Shown: positions 34,476 to 44,940, counted from the stretch's first letter. The stretch is DNA of 64,000 nt from Hydractinia symbiolongicarpus (GCF_029227915.1 NC_079880.1:24182501-24246500), one strand, 5' to 3'. The notes: generated by a model not told the origin, from the letters alone. Translations and numbers: made by a program.

Positions 34476-34720
34476 GTGTATATGCATCCAAATTATATCC
34501 GTTTATATTATCTCGATAGTTAACCCGTTTCGTATTTTATCTTAGTATGTTAAGTCACGTAATAACGCTTATTTATCAACAGCTATACAACTACGTGGAC
34601 ATCGATCATGTAAGTTAACATTTATTTCAATTTCAAAATGTATGTCCTCGTCCTTCGCAACATATATACCTGGGAAGCTGTACCAGAGACTTGAGAGTCG
34701 CTTTGATAGGAAATTGTAGC
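34448..34720 (+). repeat. Polypurine tract and 3' LTR start (putative)
   Basis: A purine run (about 34449-34470, 'aaaaaaaagaaaggaggaa') is followed by 'gggacgTGTATATGC', a suitable TG start of an LTR. A TATA-like 'atatatacc' lies near 34664. The LTR end is not identifiable without a second copy. Confidence 0.45.
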
Positions 34721-35480
34721 ATAATTAAGAAAAGCATTGTCCCTTCTATTTAACTTTTCATGAACAGGATTTGCAGCACAATCGTGAGAACCCGCGCAAC
34801 TTAACTTTTCATAGTGTTATTTTGCAGCATAATTGTGAAAAAATCAAGGTTATTTTTATATTTTAGATAGATAAAGCTTTTGTGATGTAATCATTGCTGC
34901 GAAACTCTACATAATTAAATGATAACTTATCAATCTTAACAACAGGTTGAACGTTAACTACAGGTAAACTGTGTCCCACATGAGTAATAGGCGTAATACT
35001 ATTTTTCCACACACCTCTATCACAATAGTTTCAATAAAAACACACAGACAACAGGCCACAGTTGCTCTGTCCAGCTAAAGAAATTATTTTGCTGAATAAG
35101 TTTTCGTGACAGTAACAAAATGTGTAGTTACATAACTATATTTAGCATCATAAAAATTATTAAATAACAAAGTTGTTGTAGCTAGCTAAAAACTGCATTT
35201 GGCTACTTTCACTTTTTAGCCAGAGGTAGCTCAAGAGGTAGAATAAATATTGATATGCCAAGCTGAATAAAACTTTAAAAAATAGGAATAAATACGGCTA
35301 GCTATAGCTAGCTAGCTAGCTTCAGCAAAATGCTGTTTCGAAATCTACCTTCCTAGCTAAAATCTTAAAATTGGTTTGTTTAAGATTAATGCTTGGCTAT
35401 AGAGAACGTGAAAATATATATCTATATTCCCGTACAGTTAGCGTTAAGAAATAAGAGAAAGAATGACCTGTTACAAATAA
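34721..35480. other. AT-rich non-coding stretch
   Basis: Two loosely repeated 'taacttttcat...gcagca.aat.gtga' phrases occur at 34750-34780 and 34800-34830. A 'gctagctatagctagctagctagc' run lies near 35297-35320. No gene. Confidence 0.4.
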
Positions 35481-35609
35481 GTCGACTCTTCTTTTTCCAA
35501 TGTCTAACAAAAGTTATTGCTTTTGGCGGATGGCATCATTAAATGTGGCTGGTGTCTTGCAGGAGGCAGGGAATGCTTACCAAGGGCCCGCACCAGATCC
35601 CAAGCATGA

Positions 35610-36516
35610 ATGAATTTCACCAATCCTCAAGTTTCCAGGAATAGCGGCCTAAAAAACTTGGGAAACACATATTATGCAAACTCAATCTTGCAATGTTTTT
35701 ATAACCTTCCAAAAGTTAAAGAAGCCATTTCTGTTAGCAAAACAACCTCAAAGTTAGGCGAAGCATTTGTAGGTGTTCTTCAAAGTTTGGCTGTTTCTAG
35801 AAGTCCAGTTGATCCCTCCCATTTTTTGCGTGCTATGAAACATCATATCTCAGCTGCTTAGGGAAGTGCATTTAATATCTTTGCTCAGCACGACGTCCCC
35901 GACGTCCCACGAGGTCCTTGAATATCTCCTACCTGGTCTGTCATTAGACTTTTCATTTCTTGGAAGTCTTTTTAGTATTGGCATCAAGACATCAACCACT
36001 TGCAATTCATGTCATATTACCAGCTCCTCAGAAGTTATAGCACCATGCATCCAACTTTCTCTGCACCCTAAGTTACAATCTTCCTTAGATAATTTCTTTG
36101 AAAGCGAGGAGTTGTCAGACACCAATGCCTACTTCTGCCATGTTTGCAACGCTCATCAAACTGCTCTAGTTGAAAAAAAGGTAGTGTCATGCGGTTCCCA
36201 TCTCATTTTACAGCTAAAACATTTTGCCAGTGCCAACGGCCTTGTGTCAAAAATTGCTTCTCGTATTACTGCTTACCCTGGTACCCTTTCCATACCTTTT
36301 ACCGTAGATGAAGAAGTGTAATTTCGTAAAAATTTTCAATTAAGGGCTATTATCAACCATTGCGGCAACTTAAATAATGGTCACTACACAACCATAGCCT
36401 TCGACCAAATGGTTCACAGGTGGATACATTGCAACGATAGAGCAGTAATTTTCTGCGATGACCGCCTTATTAACAGTCACGACTCATATGTTTTCTTTTT
36501 AGAAGAGCTGAGATAA
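35610..36516 (+). pseudogene. Ubiquitin-specific protease (USP/C19) domain, copy 1
   Basis: Cys box 'GLKNLGNTYYANSILQC' at about 35644: the catalytic Cys is replaced by Tyr (codon 35670-35672). The middle has a Cys-pair finger ('TCNSC' about 35998, 'FCHVC' about 36134). The His box is 'GNLNNGHYTTIAF' with His at 36382-36384, followed by 'WIHCNDRAV'. There is one frameshift or small insertion at about 35860 and an in-frame stop near 36320. USPs cleave ubiquitin from proteins; this copy cannot, lacking the nucleophile and the frame. About 300 residues, compact for the family. Confidence 0.85.
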
Positions 36517-36665
36517 GAACATTTAAACCAGAATGAGTCAGCAAGGGGGCTTGACTACACTCTGTCTTGTCTTTGGAAAGTGACGACTTCACTTATTACC
36601 TGAGTTAAAAACAAAGAATAGCACAGTTGAACAGAAAGTGGCCAAAGTTTACTTTAGGAAGATAG

Positions 36666-36775
36666 GGATGTCTAGTTTCTGCTGATGACCGTCCGCGGAC
36701 CTCTTCGAGGTGACCCAGCTAGACATCCAGGGTACTTAGGTTCAGAAATATGGGTCGAAACCTACCTGCCCTTGG
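36666..36775 (+). ncRNA. Structured 3' UTR RNA, copy 1
   Basis: Outer stem GGATGTCTAG (36666-36675) with CTAGACATCC (36719-36728). Inside lie 'ctgatga', a GTCC/GGAC hairpin and a CCTC/GAGG hairpin. Downstream a TAGGTT/AACCTA stem holds 'gggtcgaaacc'. The same architecture with different paired sequence recurs at 54701-54815. Confidence 0.65.
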
Positions 36776-36945
36776 TTAAAGTTCTGTTCATCTTTTCAAA
36801 TGTGTTGTGTCCTTTTTATTTTTTTATATTTTTTTTAATTAATTCCTTGTTAAAAAGGAGAATTGTGCTTTTAGAGGCATTTTCTCTAGAGGAGTACAAC
36901 CTCTAGCTTATTTCCAAAGACCTAACAGGTTGAGTTCATCATTGC

Positions 36946-36959
36946 GGTGGCTTGCCACC
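36946..36959 (+). terminator. 3'-terminal hairpin of the element, copy 1
   Basis: GGTGGC-TT-GCCACC after 'catcattgc', near the 3' end of the element. Copies at 39791, 39886, 45981 and 55306 keep the hairpin position with other sequences. A role in reverse-transcriptase recognition is inference. Confidence 0.45.
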
Positions 36960-37346
36960 TCTTTGTAAATTATCTTCTTGTTTAAGTACAACCGAAATCC
37001 ATTAGCTTTTTGATCATCCCTGTAAAGGGGAGAATACAGAAGTTTTCCAGTTGCTTCTTATTCTTTGAAGAGAAACCTCCATTTTTTAATTAATATCTCT
37101 GTCTTAAAAGGCTAGTTATATCTGCATTGCAGTGTAGTTACTCCTATTCTCCTTTTGGATAATCCTTGGTTAACCATTGATTGGATTTTTTTTTGGCTAT
37201 GTTTAGCAAATAGCGAAATGTCATTAGTAAACAGTGTACATTTACACTGAGCAGAAGATTCAGTAACAATTCTTTCACTGCCACAATGCCCAACTTCCTT
37301 TTGTTTAGCGGCAACCTACGACACCCTTCTCTCTCCAACCGATCTT

Positions 37347-38170
37347 ATGAGATATGGAATTGAGAAAGACAAAAGTTGCATTTTGTGCAAGAAACAATCC
37401 TCAAATATCTCTCACATATTAGGTGCCTGTAGGACCTTCCTTATGCAGGGTAGATACACATACCGCCACGACTCGGTTTTAATTGTTTTGGTTAATGCAT
37501 TAAAAGAGTTTTTGTCATCATATGAACCACTTAAGGTTTACAAGGTCAAAAAAACTAAAATCATTCCGGGCGGTCAATCACCATCTAAGAAGAGGAATAC
37601 AAAGTGTCCAGGCGTTCTTCACTTTGCTTCCGATTGGAAAATACTGTCAGATTTAGATTTCGTTTTGTTGTTCCACCATACATTGCAATAACACAACTAC
37701 ACCCAGACGTGTTATTAATATCGAGTTCTCCAAAACCGTAATTATCTTAATTATGTCCATGTGAAGAGAACACGAAATATTGGCACGAACGAAAGCTTAA
37801 CAAATATTCTTCACTTTGCTATGCTATTCAAAACAGTGGATGGATCGTGCATTTCTTTGCTGTTGAGGTGGGCACAAGGGGTTTTTGTTCAGAATCACTG
37901 AACATCTGTTTTCGTTGCCTTGGTTTCCCTAACAAGCCTCTACGTTTCCTATTAAATTCCCTAACTTTTATCTCCATGAGTGCTTCTTTTTACACCTGGA
38001 TGTCTCGAAATTCTACCACTTGGGTTTAGCCTGAAAAGGTTCCAATCGTTGCTGAAGTTTTTTGGGTTACAAATATGGCATATAAAAAACCAAAAACACC
38101 TGAGAAATCTTCAGCTAGTCACACAAAGTCTTGTAAAACCCCCCAAAAAACGAAAAACTTGCTACAAGGT
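37347..38170 (+). pseudogene. R2-type CCHC knuckle and restriction-like endonuclease, copy 2
   Basis: 'CILCKKQSSNISHILGAC' (about 37380-37430) is a CX2CX8HX4C knuckle, as found after the RT in R2, NeSL, CRE and related clades. 'RTFLMQGRYTYRHDSVL' follows. The endonuclease region is damaged: 'HFFAVEVGTRGFCSESL' (about 37850-37900) and the end 'LNSLTFISMSASFYTWMSR' survive, while the PD and ExT core lies in broken frames. The open frame then heads, over a linker rich in Lys, Pro and Ser, into the USP. Confidence 0.65.
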
Positions 38171-38190
38171 CTTTTAAAACAAAAGTCGCA

Positions 38191-39077
38191 TTGCCATCTA
38201 ACACTGAGTTTAGCAATAGCGGTCTAAAAAATTGGGGAAACCCGTGTTATGCAAATTCAATGTTACAATGTTATAACCTTCCAAAAGTTAAAGAAGCCAT
38301 TTCTGTCAGCAAAACAACCTCAAAGTTAGGCGAAGCATTTGTAGGTGTTCTTCAAAGTTTGGCTGTTTTTAGAAGTCCAGTTGATCCCTCCCATTTTTTG
38401 CGTGCTATGAAACATCATATCTCGGCTGGAAAAGAAGTATGTTTGATATCTTTGGTCAGCACAACGTCCCCGAGGTTCTTGAATATGGCCTACCTGGCCT
38501 GTCATTAGACTTTCCATATCTTGGAAGTCTTTTTAGTATTGGCATCAAGACATCACCCACTTGCAATTCATGTCATATTACCAGCTCCTCAGAAGTTATA
38601 GCACCACGCATCCAACTTTCTCTGCACCCTACGTTACAATCTTCCTTAGATAATTTCTTTGAAAGCGAGAAGTTGTCAGACACCAATGCCTACTTCTGCC
38701 ATGTTTGCAACGCTCGTCAAACTGCTCTAATTGAAAAAGAGGTAGTGTCATGCGGTTCCCATCTCATTTTACAGCAAAAACGTTTTGCCAGTGCCAGCGG
38801 CCTTGTGTCAAAAATTGCTTCTCGTATTACTGCTTACCCTGGTACCATTTCCATACGTTTGACCGTAGATGGAGAAGTGAAATTTCGTAAAAGATTTCAA
38901 CTAAGGGCTATTATCAACCATTGCGGCAACCTAAATAATGGTCACTACACAACCATAGCTTTCGACCAAAAGGTTCACAACTGGATACATTGCAACGATA
39001 GAGCAGTAATTTTCTGTGATGACCGCCTAATTAACAGTCACAGGTCATATGATTTCTTTTTAGAAGAGCTGAGGTAA
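38191..39077 (+). pseudogene. Ubiquitin-specific protease (USP/C19) domain, copy 2
   Basis: Best preserved copy. The Cys box 'GLKNWGNPCYANSMLQC' keeps the catalytic Cys (codon 38245-38247). Two zinc-finger-like Cys pairs follow ('TCNSC', 'FCHVC'). His box 'GNLNNGHYTTIAF' has His at 38943-38945, then 'WIHCNDRAV' with the Asn/Asp position. A single frameshift at about 38430 separates two long open parts; the second runs 212 codons to the TAA at 39075. Close to copy 1 but distinct from host USPs in lacking insertions. Mature element protein would end with this domain. Confidence 0.85.
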
Positions 39078-39100
39078 GAATATTATAACCAGACTGAGTC

Positions 39101-39470
39101 AGCAAGGGCGCTTGACTACTCTAAGTCTAGTCTTTGGAGAGTGACGACTCCACTTATTACCCCAGTCAAAAATAAAAACAAAATCAAGAAAAAATTAAGT
39201 TAGCAAGGGGGTTTGATCATACTAGGTTTTGTCTTTGGAGAGTGACGACTCCACTTATTACCCCGGTCAAAAATAAAAACAAAATCAAGAAAAAATTAAG
39301 TTAGCAAGGGGATTTGATCATACTAGGTCTTGTCTTTGGAGAGTGACGACTCCACTTATTACCCCAGTCAAAAAAAATATATATTAGCAGGGGGGTTTGA
39401 TCACACATGATCTAGTCTTTCAAGAGTAACGACTCCGCTTATTACCTGTGTTAAAAACAAAGAATGGCAC
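39101..39470 (+). repeat. 3' UTR tandem repeat, about 101-bp unit, four copies
   Basis: Units start at 39101, 39202, 39303 and 39386, each 'agcaaggg..', then 'ttga', 'agtgacgactccacttattacccc' and an A-rich spacer. Copies 1 and 3 of the element have only one unit (about 36539 and 54558). The units at 39202 and 39303 are nearly identical; the last is shorter and diverged. Confidence 0.8.
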
Positions 39471-39511
39471 AGTTGAACAGGAAGCGTTTAAAGTTCACTT
39501 TAAGAAGATAG

Positions 39512-39620
39512 GGATGTCTAGTTTCTGCTGATGGCCGTCCGCGGAGCTCTTTGAGGTGACCTAGCTAGACATCCAGTGTACTTAGGTTCAGAGATATGGG
39601 TCGAAACCTATCTGCCCTTG
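39512..39620 (+). ncRNA. Structured 3' UTR RNA, copy 2
   Basis: Outer stem GGATGTCTAG (39512-39521)/CTAGACATCC (39565-39574). Inner hairpins are slightly weakened by substitutions relative to copy 1. 'gggtcgaaacc' is conserved. Confidence 0.6.
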
Positions 39621-39790
39621 GTTAAAGTTCTGTTCATCTTTTCAAATGTGTTGTGTCCTTTTTATTTTTTTATATTTTTTAAATTAATTCCTTGTAAAAC
39701 GGGAGAATTGTGCTTTTAGAGGCATTTTCTCTAGAGGAGTACAACCTCTAGCTTATTTCCAAAGACCTAACAGGTTGAGTTCATCATTGC

Positions 39791-39804
39791 GGTGGCTTGC
39801 CACC
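39791..39804 (+). terminator. 3'-terminal hairpin, copy 2
   Basis: GGTGGC-TT-GCCACC, same position and sequence as copy 1. A variant hairpin ACAGC-TT-GCTGT at 39886-39897 follows in the next element fragment. Confidence 0.45.
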
Positions 39805-39898
39805 TCTTTGTAAATTATTTTCTTATTTTTAGATTGTGTAACCTCCTACAATTCAGAAACAAAAGATTAGGCTATTTCCATTATCACAGCTTGCTGTT

Positions 39899-40165
39899 TT
39901 GTTTTACAATCTACTTTATAATGCAACAAAAGTTGAATTTTTCACAAACACGATAGATGGTATCCCCTTATTCTGTCGATCCTCCTTTGTTTATGAGTTT
40001 GAGTGTCCTGGGTGCCATGATAAATATATTGGCAAAACAAAACGAACTTTACACGAACGTATACTTGAACATGCTCGGTATGATAACAATAGTGGTGTAT
40101 CAAAAAAGCTTTGAACATGTAACAATTACGTCCAACTTGAACTCTGGACTATGGCTAAGGAGTTG
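39899..40165 (+). pseudogene. GIY-YIG endonuclease fragment of a retroelement
   Basis: The frame 39899-40114 contains 'FVYEFECPGCHDKYIGKTKR' followed by 'LHERILEHAR', the N-terminal half of a GIY-YIG domain in the form seen in Penelope-like proteins, with a Cys pair in the loop. It breaks at about 40110 and the catalytic Glu region is not found. Confidence 0.6.
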
Positions 40166-40319
40166 TCCCTCTTTTAAATAGTTTGAACAGTTCTTGTAAA
40201 TTCACTCTGATGATAATTTCGTTGTAAATTGAAATAATAATATATTTTCGGAAAAAATATTTGTTGTGATTATTCAGATCTGATACAAGTTCTTGTCGCA
40301 ATTAATTTATTCGGACTCT

Positions 40320-40620
40320 TTTTTATTTTATTATTTTCATGCAAACTATGTAAAAACCAAAAAGTATGTTAAATAACTTTCATTAAATTCCCTCCAGAAC
40401 TAAAGTAATTAAATTTTATGCAGATAGTGGCATTTCAAGCTTTTGATGATGTCACAGCAAATGTGCTGACGCAAGCAAAAATTTATTGCTGCTATTTTGT
40501 TCCTTTCGTGACGTACTATAAGTGTGCTAAGTTTAATTCAATTTGGACATAAAAAGTTGTTAAGGAGGGCGGATCATAATATGTTTGAAAAACCCTGAAC
40601 CGAATTGGGTTAATCCATTC
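40320..40620. repeat. Dispersed MITE-like repeat, family A, copy 2
   Basis: Shares the 'gtaaaaacca', 'gatgatgtcacagcaaatg', 'tgctgacgcaagc' and 'aaccgaattgggtt' blocks with 3350-3800. It lacks the long G run. Confidence 0.65.
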
Positions 40621-41953
40621 ACCAATACATGATTCTGCCAATTAATCACAATCTCGTCCCCATAGCTTCTTTTTTGCTTTTTGATACGTGCCTAGCGCTA
40701 AAAAAGGCACACTTAAAATGGAACCTCTGTGGACAATATTACTAAACTAAAAATTTAGTTGTAAGGCCGCAGAAAAAGCCGCCGGTTTGCTGTTCCTCTT
40801 ATTTTAAATTATAAAAAAATCCACGGGTTTGCGGGTCTTTAGACTTCCGCCTGTCGGGATAAAGCTGCAGCGCACCAACAAAATATGTCTGCCTATTATT
40901 TGTGCTATGGTAGTCTAGAACACAAGCATTTAGAGCGCTCTATAACGACTTGAAACATTCGGCAAGTTGTGATATGACTTCTAGTATATATAAAATTTAG
41001 TTTTTATTAAAAAAGGTTTTGTGACTATAATTCCGTACGCGTTTACTCCATGGTAAAGAATTAAGTAACAATTACACCTGTTTCTTAAAATATAATTATA
41101 TAAATGGTTTTTAGTTCATAATTTAACTCTTCTTGTACAATAACTTCACCAACATACACACATATGCCATTGTCAAACACAGTCTCAAGAAATCGTTTAA
41201 ATTTTCCATTTTGTATGATATTCTAGCACCGAAAGGTTCGTGAGAATGAGACGCAGCTAGGAGCAAAACCTCTAAGACTTAACTAGTCGAGTTTATCATT
41301 GTATCACTTTGTAACTTTCATTCTTCTAAGTTCCGTTAAAAACAATCAAAAAAGCTTTTTTTAGCCAACCATGACTAGAAAAACATTTGCATATGCTGAG
41401 TATTCTTAAGTCTTTTGAAACAAATTGTGATGCAATACGTTTGATTCTGAACCAATGTCCAGACAAAGATCTTCCGGAAATATATTGATAGCTTTAAAAA
41501 CTGAAAGAGACCCCGAACAGTTATCGTGCATTACATTTACAATTTCCATGCTGCAACAAAACAAGCTATCAGCATTGCCATATCCAGTCTATATCGGGAA
41601 TATTTTAGTGCATGTGCTTCAACTCGCACGAGTAGTTGAATATAGACGTGTTATGATAAGCTGTTCATTGCAAGTGCTAACTGTTCGCACGTGCAATTTT
41701 TTTAGTGTTGTATAGAGTGAGAGTGAATTCTTATTGATGATAATTTATTTATCATGTGCATGATGTTCAACAAATTTGCTTAAGTTCTGGAGAGAGAAGT
41801 ATGAGAAATATATAATCCTGGACTTCTGGCTCGTGTTTTAAGTAGCGGGATAAACCATTTATTTTCAAAGAAATATATACCCCCGGTCTAAAATACTCGA
41901 TGTAATGGTATTATGAGCTACTGCTTCGCTTATGTATTGAATAGAACAGAGGT
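40621..41953. other. Repeat debris, no gene supported
   Basis: Around 40645-40710 lies a fragment shared with 29749. About 40812-40880 is a degraded mini-Helitron ('aaaaatccacgggttt'). The frame 41455-41715 is not recognisable. Confidence 0.35.
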
Positions 41954-42300
41954 TCATCTTTTTGTTGTTTTGTTGTTTCCGTACCCTTTTTCGGGTAGCC
42001 AATTTTGAGGGTCGAACCATCGCATATTTGTAAACATAGGGCCTTGGAAACCATCAAATCGTGCAGACAGGACTGTTTTTAATGTCTTCAATGTTTCTTT
42101 TTTATTTTGAGACGCTATTAGACGTAAATTTTCATTTAAAAAACCCATCTCTGCTAACTCTATCACCAGTCGATTCCTGCGAGTATGGTTAGCATTTCAT
42201 CATCTGTACCAGGTCCGCACATGGGAATGCACACAGTATTCGAGGGGCAGTTTATTTCATTCGAAAGTGTTGATCGATTGATTACCTGAATTCACGAAAA
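41954..42300 (-). CDS. Hypothetical exon with a UBA-like motif
   Basis: The minus-strand frame 41954-42166 encodes 'IELAEMGFLNENLRLIASQN' and 'KETLKTLKTVL', resembling the MGF-x-N helix of UBA (ubiquitin-associated) domains, then a Trp- and Phe-rich tail. Just upstream, in another frame, 'DDEMLTILAGIDW' also looks protein-like. No start or splice site fixes the model. It could be a host pseudogene or part of a transposon protein. Confidence 0.3.
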
Positions 42301-43180
42301 TAAAATAAGAAAGAAAACATTGTGAAAAATTGTGTACCGTATTAAAAAGAAGTCCAGAATTTCTCTCTCCCACAAGACACAGCAAGCAATAAGTCAACCC
42401 TGCCCTCGGTTTTTGTGAGGAGAGATCTTCTGTGAAGAATCTATTAATTGAGTCTCCTGTATAGCTTCCTGTTGAACTGTGCCCGTGACAAGCATTCTCG
42501 AAACATGTCACTTGCGACTTCTGCGATATACAACTTAATGATGTCCTGACCTTCAGTTCGTAAATAGGACGTGCACAACGTACTTCCTTATGAGTTCATC
42601 TCGAAACATAGAAAGCCAGTTAATAGTGAACTATTAACTTACGAAGTACACCATCAGGGAGGTAGGTCAATGGGACCTGTACTCCATTTCCATTTGTCAT
42701 CGTCTTAGGAGATCAATTCATTGAATTTATGACAGGTCTAGCCCCAATACAAGGTGAAACATTTGATTTGCACGTGCGAAATATCGCTCGTCTAAACAAT
42801 TTTGCATGTGTGCCTGCACGTGCGCGTGCGATCGCACGTGTCTCCCGACATTGACTGCATATCGTCAAAAAATGGATCGTTGTACAATCGTTTGCCAAAT
42901 ATTTACCCAAGTAATACAGCTATTAGAGTGCACGCATTTCTACTATTCCGTTCACGTGTGGATATTGGCTTGGTAGTGAAATCATGATGCAATCCATATG
43001 TGTAGAAACGTTACATTTATACACCGACAACATATTGGCCAGTTTGGAACCTGTTTTTCATCTCAAGACGATTGATAACTCCTTCCAATGAATGGAACGT
43101 GGCAGATTTGGAAGCATAAAAGTTGACTGGGTTGTAAAGTGAATTACTTGTTTAAGTTCGAGACGATATGTAATGGTTTT
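42301..43180. other. Unassigned stretch
   Basis: The minus-strand frame 42257-42511 has no recognised domain. About 42770-42850 is rich in 'cacgtgcg' motifs forming several short palindromes. No gene is supported. Confidence 0.3.
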
Positions 43181-43189
43181 CTGGGTTTC

Positions 43190-43890
43190 CGCCGTTGGAT
43201 TCCAAGTGTACCTTTCTAAGGGGCGGTTTCTTGGTCAGCCCAAGCATTATGATACGATTTCTCAAATCTTCATGTCTAAGATGCTGATTTTCATTCTTTG
43301 TCACAACCTCTCTAAGGGCTGAGTTCCAAGTCTACCTTTCTTAGACCTGGGCTCTCTGTCAGTAGGCAAAAGCAACAACGATACGAATTGTAGTTGTCGA
43401 CTCTTCTTTTTCCAACGTTTAACAAAAGTTATTGGTTTTAGCGGATGGTGTCAATAAATGCGATTGGTGTCTTGCAGGAGGCAGGGGATGCTTACTCAAA
43501 GGCCCGCACCAGATCCCAAGCATGAGTGAATTTCACCAATCCTCATGTTTCCACATTCATAGGTGTTTGTTTCAGTACACCCGAAATCCATTAGCTTTTC
43601 GATCATCCCTGCAAAGAGGAGAATGCAGAAGTTCTCCAGTGGCTTCTTATTCTCTGATTTATAATGCTATAAAATTTTCCATATCATTCTTTAACAACTT
43701 TTCTTCTTCCATAGATCTTTATAGTTTGAGATAAATGTCGACAAGAACACGCTTTTCATCTGTTAAGTCTGCTCAGCCTACGGCAGTTACGAATCCTTTA
43801 CTGTGTTGTGAAGCATCTCCGTCCCTTGATGATTTTACGTTCATTACATCTGCACGTAATATTTTGTTATTAGAATTGAAATAGTGTTTA
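43190..43890 (+). mobile_element. 5' region of the USP-bearing element family
   Basis: Contains the segment at 43396-43555 (shared with 35480 and 47435) followed by the 'gtttcagtac.cccgaaatccattagc' segment (shared with 36985, 45575 and 47545). Its position before a short ATG-led frame suggests 5' UTR. Confidence 0.5.
43735..43884 (+). CDS. Short ORF, possible N-terminus of the element protein
   Basis: 49 codons from ATG to TAG, rich in Ser and Thr at the start, with a Cys pair and 'SLDDFTFITSARNILLLEL' at the end. It follows the element's 5' segments directly. It is truncated by a stop and matches no domain I know. Confidence 0.3.
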   Translation: MSTRTRFSSVKSAQPTAVTNPLLCCEASPSLDDFTFITSARNILLLELK

Positions 43891-44940
43891 ATAATATGTC
43901 GAGACAAACCTGTTCTTAACAAGAACATATCATCTCCTTTGTACCTTTTTGGTAAGTTTCAATGACCTCTGGGAATACTGCCCACGAGAGTATGCTGATT
44001 CTGATCATTGAATTTTTTTGCGCTTTCACCATATTTGGTCAAAAAAATTACTTTTTTTTCATTACTTGATTTTAACGTTCTATATAAAATTTGTTGGAAT
44101 TCATGCGACTGTACATTGGAAATCCTAGAACTTCTACCGAAATCATTGAATACAGATTATGACGATAAATCTTGTCGTTTTCTCATTTAATATATTGCAG
44201 AATCTAAAAATATAGATGGCATATCCGTAGGTGCAGCTAGAGTAGTTAAAAATGGAAAGAGGAAGAGTTAGACTAATACTCTTATCACCCAGCCTCCAAA
44301 CCTTCTATAAAAGGTTAGCAACCAAGATGCAGATGATTGCGATTTAACTGTTTTTTTTTATCTAAACAGATGTAGTTTAATGTCAGTAGTTAAATACCAC
44401 TGTTTTACGGGTCCTGTTTAATGGTCAATTTTTTCTAAGAGAATCCTTGTTAAAAGGGAGGATTTTGCTATTTTGCAGAATCTTCAGAAAGTTACAACCT
44501 CTTAATTGACCAGCCATCATCAGACAAGTTATATTACAACAACCAGCTGTTTTGTCACTTCATCCACATTCCCTTTCAGTATTAAAAGAGTTTTCGTGTC
44601 GTTGTCAATGAAGTTGTTCCATATTACTAATAATAGAGAACTTAGCGATTGTATAGTGGTACCTCATTTTTTCTTCTTTAGTCTATGGAAGAATGTATAC
44701 CTTGTTTTAAAAATATTTAAGGAAAGAGAGACTCGTTTCATGTTACATGTTTATGGATTTAAATTTGCTTGATTTGGGGAACTTTTCGGTCAAAGGCAAA
44801 AAATGATAAAAAAAAGTTGAATTAAATGCGCGAAAAAGCGAGTCTTATATCATGTTAGATGTGTATCGGTTGGAATTCTTTTGGTTAAAATTTGATAAAA
44901 AAAAACGAATTCCGGCCAGAATCACACATTTTGGCACATG
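43885..44940. other. Fragments of the same element family and unassigned DNA
   Basis: A tail-type segment ('ccttgttaaaagggaggat ... gttacaacctct') at about 44445-44505 is followed by a CAGCTG variant of the terminal hairpin at about 44544-44549. No gene. Confidence 0.4.

Larger units (their letters stand above)
35480..36975 (+). mobile_element. USP-bearing non-LTR element, copy 1 (solo USP derivative)
   Basis: Begins with a 5'-type segment (35480-35632) shared with 43396-43555 and 47435-47535, then passes straight into a USP domain, a structured 3' UTR and a terminal hairpin (36946-36959). The reverse transcriptase, zinc knuckle and endonuclease present in the other copies are absent, as in an internal-deletion derivative. 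Confidence 0.6.
36976..39840 (+). mobile_element. USP-bearing non-LTR element, copy 2 (5' truncated)
   Basis: Joined head-to-tail to copy 1 within a segment seen elsewhere as 'cagccgaaatccattagc'. Contains the end of the RT protein with CCHC knuckle, the restriction-like endonuclease, the USP and the full 3' UTR with tandem repeats, fold and terminal hairpin. Confidence 0.75.

Noticed and set aside
34340-34720. Complete LTR pair for the Gypsy element
   Set aside because: The putative 3' LTR start has no match upstream of 30.4 kb, so only a 3' end can be suggested.
36666-36775. True hammerhead ribozyme in the USP element 3' UTR ('ctgatga' ... 'cgaaacc')
   Set aside because: Both core boxes are present in order, but no stem II joins them directly and no NUH site with stems I and III could be drawn in copies 1 or 3. 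The boxes sit in a different branched fold.
38191-39077. Host deubiquitinase gene with paralogues in tandem
   Set aside because: Each USP copy is followed by the same 3' UTR and tail, and in two copies it is preceded by RT-type knuckle and endonuclease sequence. All are broken.
42770-42850. Regulatory cluster of CACGTG sites
   Set aside because: The motifs are part of a simple 'cacgtgcg' low-complexity stretch and no gene start is near.
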